Shown piece by piece: positions 36,369 through 45,154 of a stretch of 64,000 bases of DNA. Location of the stretch: positions 2,326,001-2,390,000 of the forward strand of contig NZ_VSRN01000001.1 in assembly GCF_008369915.1 (NCBI RefSeq), read 5' to 3'. A program made the translations under genes and the position numbers. The notes under the pieces were generated by a model. That model was not told the origin of the DNA. It worked only from the letters and a program-made list of their open reading frames with translations, and did no database searches. The first letter of the stretch is position 1. The number at the start of each line of letters is the position of its first letter. Source of the stretch: Dyadobacter sp. UC 10. GTDB lineage: Bacteria; Bacteroidota; Bacteroidia; Cytophagales; Spirosomataceae.

Positions 36369-36388
36369 GTAAACCATTTTGTAAACCA
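36369..36388 (+). repeat. Paired GTAAACCA sites, left end of island
   Basis: GTAAACCA at 36369-36376 and 36381-36388, start-to-start 12 bp. The second overlaps the -33 box of the integrase promoter by one base. The same pair with the same 12-bp spacing and orientation occurs at 52870-52889 near the other end. Likely recombinase or excisionase arm sites. Confidence 0.6.
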
Positions 36389-36408
36389 GATCAGTTAAGA
36401 TAGATTTG
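36378..36408 (+). promoter_or_regulatory. Integrase gene promoter
   Basis: TTTG (36378-36381), 19-nt spacer, TAGATTTG (36401-36408): full match to the Bacteroidota promoter. Predicted start near 36415, 16 nt before the ATG. Its -33 region lies within the GTAAACCA pair, so expression is probably controlled by whatever binds there. Confidence 0.75.
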
Positions 36409-36430
36409 TGGAAATCAAGTCGTCGGCTGC

Positions 36431-37699
36431 ATGGCTACTACAAAATACTATCTCAAAAAGCCAAAACCAAATGGCAATTGCCTGATATCCTTGTATTTCC
36501 GCTATGGAACGGAGCAGGTTGTGGTTTCTACAAATCAGTTCATAAAGCCCAAGTCCTGGGACGCAAAAAACCAGAAGGCAAAAGCCAGCCACGAGGCTTA
36601 TTTGGAGCTCAACGCCAACCTGGATCGGTGGCGAAATGAGGTTCAGAAGATATATCAGCAGCGACTTTACCAGAAACTGTCGATCACTCCCGCCGATCTG
36701 AAACCGCTATTTGAGCGCGAGATAAGGACTGATAAATATGAAGCGGCTCCTGAGAAAGGTAAGCCCGGCCTGATCGAGTTCGTCAACAAATACATCAAGT
36801 CCGTCGAGGGATTCAAGAATGCCAACACGATCAAGACCTACCGCTCGCATTTGAAGATGTTGACAGCGTATCAGACCGATACGAAGAAGAAAACCATTGC
36901 CTTCAACGACATCACACTGGATTTCTACCACGATTTTAAACGGTTTATGGTCGAGATCAAGAAATACAATGAAAACACACAGAATAAGCACACCGGCCTT
37001 TTAAAATTCTTCTTGAACGAGGCGACAGAGCGAAAGGAGAATGACAACATAGAGTTTAAGAGTCGGCGGTTCTCGACGCCCCGTAAAGAAGTAGATTCGA
37101 TCTATCTAAATGAAGACGAAATCAAGCTCCTGATGAAGCTGGACCTATCAGCTGAACCCAGGCTGGAAAAAGTACGGGATCTCTTCATTGTTGGCTGTTT
37201 CACCGGCCTACGCTTCTCTGATCTCACGGCCATACAAGCCGAAAACATATCGCCGGACTTCAAATACCTGAAAACTAAGACGATCAAGACAGATGAATTT
37301 CTGGAAATTCCGATCCACCCGATCGTCAGGAAAGTAATGGAGAAGTATAAGGGTAAGACGCCGAACCACTTACCGCCCGTGATATCAAATCAGAAGATGA
37401 ATGAATATCTCAAAGAGATCGGCGAGAAGGCCAATTTAAGCGATGATGTGGCTTTATTCGAAAAGAAAGGAAAAGTCCGGACGCAGAAAAAGGTAAGTAA
37501 GTTTTCGTTAATTACGTCTCACACAGCCAGGCGATCATTTGCAACCAATGAGTATCTTGCCGGCACACCCTCCTACGCCATCATGGCAATCACCGGTCAC
37601 CGGACCGAAAAGGCATTTTTGACATACATCAAGGTAACCAAAAAACAGTACGCGCGACAGCTTTCAGAAATCTGGAAGGAGCGTTTTAAAGATGAGTGA
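36431..37699 (+). CDS. Tyrosine-type site-specific recombinase (integrase)
   Basis: Catalyses integration and excision of the island. 422 residues: Arm-DNA-binding N-terminal domain, SAM-like core-binding domain at about 112-215, and catalytic domain with the complete set Arg261 (TGLRFSDL), a Lys in the beta-hairpin near 283-286, His364-x-x-Arg367 (SHTARRSFAT), His390 (GHRTEKAF) and nucleophile Tyr399. Bacteroidota mobile-element type. Lies 175 nt inside the left att copy. Confidence 0.93.
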   Translation: MATTKYYLKKPKPNGNCLISLYFRYGTEQVVVSTNQFIKPKSWDAKNQKAKASHEAYLELNANLDRWRNEVQKIYQQRLYQKLSITPADLKPLFEREIRTDKYEAAPEKGKPGLIEFVNKYIKSVEGFKNANTIKTYRSHLKMLTAYQTDTKKKTIAFNDITLDFYHDFKRFMVEIKKYNENTQNKHTGLLKFFLNEATERKENDNIEFKSRRFSTPRKEVDSIYLNEDEIKLLMKLDLSAEPRLEKVRDLFIVGCFTGLRFSDLTAIQAENISPDFKYLKTKTIKTDEFLEIPIHPIVRKVMEKYKGKTPNHLPPVISNQKMNEYLKEIGEKANLSDDVALFEKKGKVRTQKKVSKFSLITSHTARRSFATNEYLAGTPSYAIMAITGHRTEKAFLTYIKVTKKQYARQLSEIWKERFKDE

Positions 37700-37701
37700 T
37701 T

Positions 37702-38373
37702 ATGGAGGACAGTAAGAAACCAGTCGGGAAATATTCGACAGTAAAGAGACTAGGAGAAACGTTTTTGGGAATCAAAGGAGACGACATACCCCTTGTTTCA
37801 TATTTTAAGTACGATGTCGTTGACCAGCTTAATGAATTTCATCTGGTTTTCCCGTCGGAACCAAGTACAACCTTGTATGAAAACACAATCTTCTCGAAAC
37901 TGGTAAGGCTCGCTACTTTCAGCCAATCTCTCCGATGCTTCCGGTATCATTATGAAGCTTACCCGGACAAGGTCGAGTTTCTGGATTTCTTCGTAAATGA
38001 AATTCCCATTCGACTAACACAGCCTTACTCTGCACAAGAAAAAACCATTTTAGAAGGCCTGCTGGCGGAAGTCAATCGACAGCTGGAGGAAAACACAGTC
38101 ATTCCGAAGTGCGAGGAAGAAGTAGACATTTACACCTACTTGCCTCAGGGAAAGGTTATCGCGTTATTCAAGACGATTTTCTACAGTACCAATGGGGACA
38201 AACCTTTCGAGGCGACACAAGATGATCTTGTTGCCCTTCTTAGAAACTTTACGCCTTTCAAAAAAATGAAACGTAGTTACATTGCGAAGAAGGTAACTGA
38301 GAATAATGCAGCTGACCATCTACCTGAATCTCTGATTATTGAACTGAAAAAATTCTTGACAAATAAATCGTAG
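37702..38373 (+). CDS. Hypothetical protein downstream of integrase
   Basis: 223 residues from ATG 37702, 2 nt after the integrase stop, so almost certainly co-transcribed with it. Charged and soluble, no signal or membrane segment. The C-terminal 75 residues (GKVIALFKTIFYSTNGDKPFEATQDDLVALLRNFTPFKKMKRSYIAKK onward in shorter pieces) look helical and could pack as a small DNA- or protein-binding domain. The family is not recognised. By position a role in integration or excision control is possible, but this is inference. Confidence 0.65.
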   Translation: MEDSKKPVGKYSTVKRLGETFLGIKGDDIPLVSYFKYDVVDQLNEFHLVFPSEPSTTLYENTIFSKLVRLATFSQSLRCFRYHYEAYPDKVEFLDFFVNEIPIRLTQPYSAQEKTILEGLLAEVNRQLEENTVIPKCEEEVDIYTYLPQGKVIALFKTIFYSTNGDKPFEATQDDLVALLRNFTPFKKMKRSYIAKKVTENNAADHLPESLIIELKKFLTNKS

Positions 38374-38388
38374 TCAGATCTTCACCAG

Positions 38389-38411
38389 TAATGTGCAAAT
38401 TTTGCACATTA
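38389..38411. promoter_or_regulatory. Perfect palindrome, possible operator or hairpin
   Basis: TAATGTGCAAA and TTTGCACATTA, 11-bp perfect arms around a single T, 16 nt after the stop of the 37702 gene. The symmetry and absence of a loop or T run favour a dimeric protein-binding site over a terminator. Confidence 0.5.
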
Positions 38412-38645
38412 CCCATTGATTTCATGAGGACCAAGTTTAAAATAGTGCTCGTAGCAAGAGAAAGAGAGAGTCGCTTGTGCCAGAAATTTTACAATAACGA
38501 TAGTTGATGGTATGCACGTCAATTTATTGTCCGACGAAATTGGCATCAAGTCTTCGACAAAAAGTAGCAAACTCTTAGCTATCACTCGGAATTACTCGGA
38601 TTTTTGTACTGAAAATAGGCTTAACTGTCTCATTTACTAGACATT

Positions 38646-38692
38646 ACTCTTAGACAAAAAGCATTCAAATAAAATTATCATTGTCTAAGAGT
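38646..38692. repeat. 12-bp inverted repeat upstream of dndA
   Basis: ACTCTTAGACAA (38646-38657) and TTGTCTAAGAGT (38681-38692) are perfect inverted copies separated by 23 nt, about 230 nt before dndA. Could be a split operator or a long hairpin. Confidence 0.5.
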
Positions 38693-38919
38693 TGTAATAG
38701 AATCTATCTAAGGCGCTTCGGACCAGTATGCTTGCAATTGTCAAGGAATACTTGTCAGTTCAAACCGAAGGCATGCCAGAAATGCATAAATATTGTCTAT
38801 GACAACATGTAATTGTACCCCTAGGATATAGAGTGAGATCCATCTAAACAAAAATTCTGCATTTGGGCACTTTGAAACGGACAATAGGGTTCTTCCTGAA
38901 AGTCTAAATGCTTTTGACT

Positions 38920-40080
38920 ATGAATGAAAATTGCCTGTATCTTGACTATGCGTCCACGACCCCAACAGATCCCAGGGTGCTAGATGCAATGCTGCCCTAT
39001 TTCGGTCAAAAATTTGGAAATCCTGCAAGTAGAACACATGACTTCGGAGTTGAGAGCAAAAATGCAGTACAACGAGCAAGAGCTCAATTAGCCGATCTAA
39101 TTGGGGCTAAAAAGGATGAAGAGATCATATTTACATCAGGTGCCACGGAGGCAATAAATTTGGCAGTAAAGGGGGTATATGAAAATTACCGGCACAAGGG
39201 TAATCATATCATCACTACCATAGTTGAACACAAAGCAGTTCTAGACACTTGTTTGTATTTGGAAACGCAAGGTGCCAGAGTAACCTTGCTAGGGGTTAAT
39301 CAGAGTGGCCTAATAAATTTGGAGGAACTAGAATCCGCAATCACGCCAGAAACAGTCCTGATCTCGGTACAATATGTCAATAACGAGACGGGTGTGATAC
39401 AGCCGATCTCGGAAATCTCAGCTATAGCCAGGCAGCGAGATATTTTGTTCATGACTGACGCAACTCAAGCCGTGGGTAGAATCCCGTTAAATGTCCACAA
39501 AGAAAACATTGATCTGCTTACCTTTTCCGCCCACAAAATATATGGCCCTAACGGTATCGGAGCGCTTTATGTAAAGAGCACCTACCCACGCATTAAGATT
39601 ACGACTCAAATACATGGTGGGGGACATGAATTTGGCCTAAGATCAGGAACTTTAAACACTCCTGGAATTGTCGGCTTCGGTGAGGCTGCTGCCCTGTGCA
39701 AAGAAAGCTATCACTCGGAATTGGCGCATTTATTTGCACTTCGAAACTCTATCGAAGCTAAGTTATTATCCCTCCCAGACTGCCATATAAACGGAATAAA
39801 TGCTCCTCGGGCCCCTCACATCGTTAATTTTCATTTCGATGGTATCGACGCTGAAGCCTTAATAATTCATCTTAGGGACAATATTGCCATCTCAAATGGT
39901 TCTGCATGCACCTCGCATAAAGTAGAACCTTCGCATGTTATCATGGCGATGCACCACAGCGAAGACACGGCATATTGTTCTCTTCGGCTAAGTATCGGGC
40001 GCTTCACCCCACATGCAGCAGACGATACCGTTGCAAAGGCATTTGAGTTGGCCTTGACAGAAATCGCGAACTTTCGCTAA
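38920..40080 (+). CDS. dndA: Cysteine desulfurase, DndA/IscS type
   Basis: PLP enzyme that takes sulfur from cysteine for the phosphorothioation pathway. 386 residues from ATG 38920 (an ATG four codons earlier is also possible). Features: YLDYASTTPTDPRV N-terminus, TSGATEAINLAVKG, the IVEHKAVLDTC His, QYVNNETGVIQPI, TDATQAVGRIP, the PLP Lys in FSAHKIYGPNG, GLRSGTLN, and the active Cys in SNGSACTSHKVEPSHV. In this context it is the sulfur donor for DndC. It is convergent with the dnd operon: stops overlap by 3 nt (40078-40080 and 40077-40079), whereas dndA is usually divergent from dndBCDE. Confidence 0.9.
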   Translation: MNENCLYLDYASTTPTDPRVLDAMLPYFGQKFGNPASRTHDFGVESKNAVQRARAQLADLIGAKKDEEIIFTSGATEAINLAVKGVYENYRHKGNHIITTIVEHKAVLDTCLYLETQGARVTLLGVNQSGLINLEELESAITPETVLISVQYVNNETGVIQPISEISAIARQRDILFMTDATQAVGRIPLNVHKENIDLLTFSAHKIYGPNGIGALYVKSTYPRIKITTQIHGGGHEFGLRSGTLNTPGIVGFGEAAALCKESYHSELAHLFALRNSIEAKLLSLPDCHINGINAPRAPHIVNFHFDGIDAEALIIHLRDNIAISNGSACTSHKVEPSHVIMAMHHSEDTAYCSLRLSIGRFTPHAADDTVAKAFELALTEIANFR

Positions 40081-40463
40081 AAAACTAACTCGAGAAGTCC
40101 TTCTTCGATGCAGCGTGCTAGAAAATCTATACCGTCACTATTTGCATAAGGCTCCATTTCTTGCAATCCATGATCAATATGGAGTTTTACATATTTCGGA
40201 ATATCCTTATCATTGTCCTCTATGTCATAAAAATGGCAAATCATCGCCAGATAAATTTCGACATAATTGCCAAAGAGTACCTTCGCCGAGTATATCTTTC
40301 CTTTCGAATCCTTAATATCTTTCAAATCCAATCTGACAGCTCGGGAAAGCGAATAAGCGAATGCTAGGCGAGCAATAATATTTTCTGGCCCTAACGCTAA
40401 TTTGTTTGTTAGGCTAGCAATCCTTTCCCTATTGGCTTCTGATGTTGTTATGGAATTAAACAT
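40077..40463 (-). CDS. dndE: DNA sulfur modification protein DndE
   Basis: 128-residue small basic/helical DndE family protein. MFNSITTSEANRERIASLTNKLALGPENIIARLAFAYSLS is the family start, GKIYSAKVLFGNYVEIYLAMICHFY the core, and HIDHGLQEM followed by DFLARCIEEGL the end. DndE forms part of the DndCDE complex and has been reported to bind nicked DNA. It overlaps the dndD end by 8 nt and is last in the minus-strand operon. Confidence 0.9.
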   Translation of the reverse strand: MFNSITTSEANRERIASLTNKLALGPENIIARLAFAYSLSRAVRLDLKDIKDSKGKIYSAKVLFGNYVEIYLAMICHFYDIEDNDKDIPKYVKLHIDHGLQEMEPYANSDGIDFLARCIEEGLLELVF

Positions 40464-42534
40464 CTGACTTAATCATTTTACTTGGAGACATAATGGAAAA
40501 TAGATTCTCGTTCGAAGTTCTTCGGATAGTAGAAGATTCTTCACTTCTGTCATGAATAATGAGGTGACAGCTCTTCACATTATCTTCTATTATTTCAAAT
40601 TCAGATTTGGAAAATTCCTTATTTAACAATGGCAAAATCACTACCTGCTTTGATACACGAGGGTAAAATTCTCGCAAAATATTTTGCGCATGTGACATAT
40701 CTAATTTCTGCATTGGGCTATCTATAAATACAGGAAATTCAATCTTAGATTCTTTAACCAAAGCTTGAAAAATAGCAGTAGCATAAAGTTGTTTCTCGCC
40801 CATTGATAATTCTTCTTTATTAATCTTATCTCCCCTTTCACTCAACAAATCGATATCAATAATTTCACCTTCAATTCTTATTGAAACGAGCTTGACAAAC
40901 CGTTGCTTGTGCATAAGTCTATTTAGACAGTCAGCAATAGTCTTTTCAAGCAAATGTTGTTTCTCGTTTTGGATACTAACTATGAATTTATCCAATCTAC
41001 GAATTAATCTAACGGCAGTATCATCTTTATCCCTCAGGTCATCCTTGACCGAAATTTTCCTCTGAAACTCCGACAAAACTTTTCTTTGCACATTCAGGTC
41101 ATTAGTTAAGTTAACAATCTTAACTGTCTCTTCATCGATTTCATGTTGCAGTAACTTTTTCAAATTCTGCACGCTGCCGAGTTTCAGCTGAAGATGCTTA
41201 ACTGAACTGTCATTCTCCTTCGACTCCGCCTGAGAAAGCTTCTTACTCACCTCGTTTAATTCGTACCGATTCCTCTTGAGCTCCGTATTTAGCCTTTTAA
41301 ACTCGTCTCGATAGGTAAATCTCAGTTGTCTTCCAATGGCCGCCATTTCGCTGTAAGCGCTTTCGCTAAGGTTACGTCGCCCGTTTCTCACGAGATCTAC
41401 AGCACGAAGAGTATCTAGCCTATCTAAGAAGGCTACAAATTCTGGGTTGACGATTGATTTTTCAATGGTTTGAGGTAGACTTTCAATAAATTTTGCAAAA
41501 TCATTTCGTAGATCATTTAAAGTTGCAGAAGTAAGCTCGTGCAGCTCACTGCCTTCTAACTTACTCCCTGAACTCTTCAAGGTCTCAAAGAAAAGCCGCC
41601 CTGCCATTGCGAAAGGGGCAAATTCGAGTAGCATTTTAAAAGTCTCTTTGAGCACCTCCGATACCTTCTGCAGATCTTCCTTTTTGCTTTTTAGCTTGAT
41701 CATATCATCATAATCCAAGCTTGTTCCAAGTCGCCACAGCCTTGTTTGCAAAACCACAATTTGATCTTCAATTTCCGTCAGTCTCAATTTCTTCTCACTT
41801 CTACTTTTCTCGCACAAATCTAAATCCTGCTCAATAACCGATACTAACTTCTCTAATTGAATGTATCTTTCAGTATCTATAGAAGACGCCGATTCCTTTT
41901 TATATTTCAGCCGCAACTCTGCCAAGTTGTTTCGCAAATCTACGTACTTCTTTATCCCCAATACCTCAGCATATGCCTTACCGAGCTGGCGTCTCTCATC
42001 AGCAGACTGATTGTCAGCTAAAGAAGTAATCTTTTCCGCATCGAAAAAGAAAAATTTTGCTATTTCCTTGGGTAAGATAAAGTCTTGGACAAAAATGTCA
42101 TTGCCAATATCCTGCACTAGCTCATTTTTTTGCCCGTCAATGTATATTTCCAATTGATCTGATTTATCACCAACTGTAAAAGATCTCTTAACTTCTACCT
42201 CATTAGCAATTAAACCCGATATCCGCAAGCTAGAAAATAGAATTGAAACAGAATATGTATCGTCTAGTTCCGACGCGGCGGCACGATTCAAGCACCCTTC
42301 TAAAAACTTTGAGTACCCTCCCACTTCTCTAATTCGCCGCCTGAAACTATCTTCAACATCCTGCATCTGTCCACCATAGAGGCACCAAACCAAAGATGTC
42401 AGAAAAGTGGTTTTGCCGTATCCATTATAGCCGCTAATAATATGGATATTCTTCTCATCATCCGCATCGAAACACACTTCATTAACACCCTTATAAATCC
42501 GGAAGTTGTAGAGCTTTATCTTTTTAATCAGCAT
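40456..42534 (-). CDS. dndD: DNA sulfur modification ATPase DndD
   Basis: SMC/Rad50-like ATPase of the Dnd system. 692 residues from ATG 42534, one nt after the dndC stop; a TTG five codons earlier is less likely. Walker A GYNGYGKTT at about residues 35-43, DndD-type IAKFFFFDAEKI near 160, long coiled coils between about 190 and 560, signature LSMGEKQLYATA and Walker B FPVFIDSPMQKLD near the C-terminus. All ATPase motifs are intact, so the modification complex appears functional. Confidence 0.92.
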   Translation of the reverse strand: MLIKKIKLYNFRIYKGVNEVCFDADDEKNIHIISGYNGYGKTTFLTSLVWCLYGGQMQDVEDSFRRRIREVGGYSKFLEGCLNRAAASELDDTYSVSILFSSLRISGLIANEVEVKRSFTVGDKSDQLEIYIDGQKNELVQDIGNDIFVQDFILPKEIAKFFFFDAEKITSLADNQSADERRQLGKAYAEVLGIKKYVDLRNNLAELRLKYKKESASSIDTERYIQLEKLVSVIEQDLDLCEKSRSEKKLRLTEIEDQIVVLQTRLWRLGTSLDYDDMIKLKSKKEDLQKVSEVLKETFKMLLEFAPFAMAGRLFFETLKSSGSKLEGSELHELTSATLNDLRNDFAKFIESLPQTIEKSIVNPEFVAFLDRLDTLRAVDLVRNGRRNLSESAYSEMAAIGRQLRFTYRDEFKRLNTELKRNRYELNEVSKKLSQAESKENDSSVKHLQLKLGSVQNLKKLLQHEIDEETVKIVNLTNDLNVQRKVLSEFQRKISVKDDLRDKDDTAVRLIRRLDKFIVSIQNEKQHLLEKTIADCLNRLMHKQRFVKLVSIRIEGEIIDIDLLSERGDKINKEELSMGEKQLYATAIFQALVKESKIEFPVFIDSPMQKLDMSHAQNILREFYPRVSKQVVILPLLNKEFSKSEFEIIEDNVKSCHLIIHDRSEESSTIRRTSNENLFSIMSPSKMIKSDV

Positions 42535-42535
42535 C

Positions 42536-43879
42536 TTAATAATTCTCAAATTTTGTAAAAGTCGGCCTTACGTGCTCTTGCAAAATGTTCTCAATATCGT
42601 TTTGAAGACCATGCTTTCTAAGTAGCAAACCCTTATTTTTTTGCGCACTAAGCAACCTTTGTATCAATAACTCATCATTGGGATTATCGTTACAAATGTC
42701 CCTCAGTAACTTCCTCTCATTATCTACTTCAAGAGATCGGTCTTCAAATTCCACGGTATCTCCAAACACAGCCCTGTATGCATCACCAACACTATACTCA
42801 TAAATGTGATCGCGGTTCCAAACGATTTGGATAGCCGACAGCTCCTGAAGAGAGATGAGCTGGTTAGTTGGGTCTTGAATCGTCGCCGCCTTCTGGGCTT
42901 TCAGAACCATAACCAGGATCTCGTAACGATATTTTGGCCAATAAGGACCCACTCCTTCTGCCTTATTTCTCCTGATGGGCATTCTATACTTATCTGCATC
43001 ATACCCTTCGTTTGAACGATCTATTGTTTCGTAAAGAAAATCTCTTACCTGCATCAAAGTAACCATCCAGTCCTCTCCATTATCTATCAGCGCCTCCATC
43101 GATCTATCCCGTTTAACCACTGTACAAACCCAACAACCGAACCGCGAATTTCCGCATGAAGGGGTTTGAACGTCCATTACAATAGGACAGTCGCCGCCAC
43201 TACCATTTAGATAGAGGGTTCTGAGTTCGTTATTTTTATCTCCTGTCCATGGATTCTTGGTAAACTCCAAAAATGACCACACCTCCTTGGTTGTCATATC
43301 TTTGATCGGAGCATAAGCCATAGCGTTCGGCAATGGATGTTTACTTAACCTCTCACCCTTAATGGAGTGTTTCCGTATCGAGGCTGACCGAGATGAGCTT
43401 TCATCGGTGCGGGTTCCAATCAAAATGATTGCTTCTCCATACTGCGCAACTTTCTCCTTGATATATTGAGTGGTGGGCGAGATTTTTAACCTTTCCGTAC
43501 ACCACCGAAAAATATTGTTTGGAGCAGGGTATCCGCGGCCAATCAGATTCACCCAAAAGCTATCATCCAAACGGGGAGTAGTGTGCTCAACAACAATTGG
43601 GAAACCTTGCTCCGTTGCCCTTTGCTGAATGATTCTAAGTTGCGCGTTAACAAATTTGAGGACCTGGGGATTCTCAACTAAAGTGTTATTGCAAATCACA
43701 TATATTGGGCGGACCTTTCTTTCAATCTCATTGAGGCCAGATATTGCCTCCCAAACCAACATTAACAACGTAGTCGAATCTTTACCACCACTAAAAGCAA
43801 CAATCCATGGTCGCCGTCCATCATCTTCCAAGAACTGCTCTTGAATTTCCTTAATTAGGTATTGTTTATTAAATGCCAT
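42536..43879 (-). CDS. dndC: DNA sulfurtransferase DndC
   Basis: PAPS-reductase-like ATP pyrophosphatase that activates the DNA backbone for sulfur insertion. 447 residues: P-loop SGGKDS at 30-35, Cys127 in FRWCTERLK, and a Cys cluster at 231, 242, 249 and 252 (DCPIV, SCGNSRFGCWVC), giving the ligands for a 4Fe-4S cluster known in DndC. Length normal. It lies 120 nt after the DGQHR gene and is followed by dndD with 1 nt between stop and start, so C, D and E are tightly coupled. Confidence 0.93.
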   Translation of the reverse strand: MAFNKQYLIKEIQEQFLEDDGRRPWIVAFSGGKDSTTLLMLVWEAISGLNEIERKVRPIYVICNNTLVENPQVLKFVNAQLRIIQQRATEQGFPIVVEHTTPRLDDSFWVNLIGRGYPAPNNIFRWCTERLKISPTTQYIKEKVAQYGEAIILIGTRTDESSSRSASIRKHSIKGERLSKHPLPNAMAYAPIKDMTTKEVWSFLEFTKNPWTGDKNNELRTLYLNGSGGDCPIVMDVQTPSCGNSRFGCWVCTVVKRDRSMEALIDNGEDWMVTLMQVRDFLYETIDRSNEGYDADKYRMPIRRNKAEGVGPYWPKYRYEILVMVLKAQKAATIQDPTNQLISLQELSAIQIVWNRDHIYEYSVGDAYRAVFGDTVEFEDRSLEVDNERKLLRDICNDNPNDELLIQRLLSAQKNKGLLLRKHGLQNDIENILQEHVRPTFTKFENY

Positions 43880-43999
43880 TATTGATCTTATAAAATAAAC
43901 CTAAAAACACTTACAACGCACGCGTTTCATTTATTATCACAGCTGCTAAATTAGAAACCAATATTTCATTCAATAGTATTATGAAACACAAATTTTTAC

Positions 44000-45154
44000 T
44001 TATGGTACCGGCTGCATATTTTTAATAACTTCACGAATCTTTCTAAACCCTGACTCAGAATTATAACCAGAAAATGGACCACCATTACGCCAGTCATCAA
44101 TTTTTACTTTACTATCAAATATTATTTTTTGAATACTTTCTTCGGCTTTTTCATTTAAGCCATGTTCCTTAACGCTCTCCCCAATTATGAAATTGATGGC
44201 TTTGGCACCGAGGCCCTTTTGAATATAGAAATCTTTACTGTAAAATATCTTTACTATTTCGCCTTCATCATTTTTAACTATATCCTCTCTAAATGCCTTA
44301 CCCCATTTTATTTTGACAACATCATTCCAAACTTTTGACAAAAAGGCGCCGATAACTTTCGCGGAATTATTACAATATTCAATTAAAGGCTGACCTTCCA
44401 AATCTTTCCCATTATTGGAATACGGAACATCTAGAATATATTTATCGATAATCGACTTAATTGATTCGCTAAAAATGGTAACACCAATAATTCCCAATGA
44501 AATTTCCGAGTGGATATCAAATTTTATTGCATTCCTCCAAATATTTTCCTCGCCCTCACTTTTTAGAAAAAAGGCAGTTTTTATTGCAATATGGCGTGAC
44601 ACTTCATTATTCTCAATTACTTCTTCCTTAATTTGGTAATCATGCTTCGCCAACTCCGCTAAATCTGTATTTATTCTTTTACTTTTAGAATTAATATCTG
44701 TAAAAACTTCTAACTCGACCGATCTCTTTTTTTCCTGAGATATAATTATTATCACGTTTAATGGGAAGTCAAGCAATTCAGACTTTTCCTTGGAAGCCTC
44801 CCATAAACCATATATCCTATGTTGACCATCAACTATTCTAAAAACTTGTTTCGTTACATCAATATCTATAAGTCTACTAGGATCGGCACTATTTTTAAGC
44901 ATCTCCTCAACTACATCTTCATCCACCCCCAAAATAATAGAAGTTGGAAGTCGAAAATTATTACTTTTTAGCGCATCGTTTTTAATTCTATTTAAATGGA
45001 CTTTATTTGGCTTTCTTTGATATCCGTCATCGTCGATTCCATAAATCAGGACTTTGCTAATTTTGTACAAAATTTGAAACGGAATTATTAAGCTAATGTA
45101 TTCTTGATTTTGCTGCTTATAGCGAATAATCGGAAATGAATTAGTTTTGTTCAT
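44000..45154 (-). CDS. dndB: DGQHR-domain protein, DndB-like
   Basis: 384 residues with the DGQHR motif (RIVDGQHRIYGLWEA, about 127-141), the N-terminal DndB-type segment (FPIIRYKQQNQEYISLIIPF) and VFTDINSKSKRIN shortly after. DndB is the transcriptional regulator and DNA-binding partner in known dnd operons (dndBCDE order), which matches the position here. However, DGQHR proteins form a wide family and this one overlaps the RelA/SpoT-like gene by 4 nt (45151-45154), so it may instead or also be the partner of that protein. Strongly AT-rich. Symbol given from context. Confidence 0.7.
   Translation of the reverse strand: MNKTNSFPIIRYKQQNQEYISLIIPFQILYKISKVLIYGIDDDGYQRKPNKVHLNRIKNDALKSNNFRLPTSIILGVDEDVVEEMLKNSADPSRLIDIDVTKQVFRIVDGQHRIYGLWEASKEKSELLDFPLNVIIIISQEKKRSVELEVFTDINSKSKRINTDLAELAKHDYQIKEEVIENNEVSRHIAIKTAFFLKSEGEENIWRNAIKFDIHSEISLGIIGVTIFSESIKSIIDKYILDVPYSNNGKDLEGQPLIEYCNNSAKVIGAFLSKVWNDVVKIKWGKAFREDIVKNDEGEIVKIFYSKDFYIQKGLGAKAINFIIGESVKEHGLNEKAEESIQKIIFDSKVKIDDWRNGGPFSGYNSESGFRKIREVIKNMQPVP

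Larger units (their letters stand above)
38374..38919 (+). other. Intergenic region upstream of dndA with two inverted repeats
   Basis: About 545 nt with no credible gene. It holds a near-perfect palindrome at 38389-38411 and a 12-bp inverted repeat at 38646-38692, each listed separately. An ACTCTTAG copy also occurs near 38573. No clean TAnnTTTG box was seen before dndA. Confidence 0.5.
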
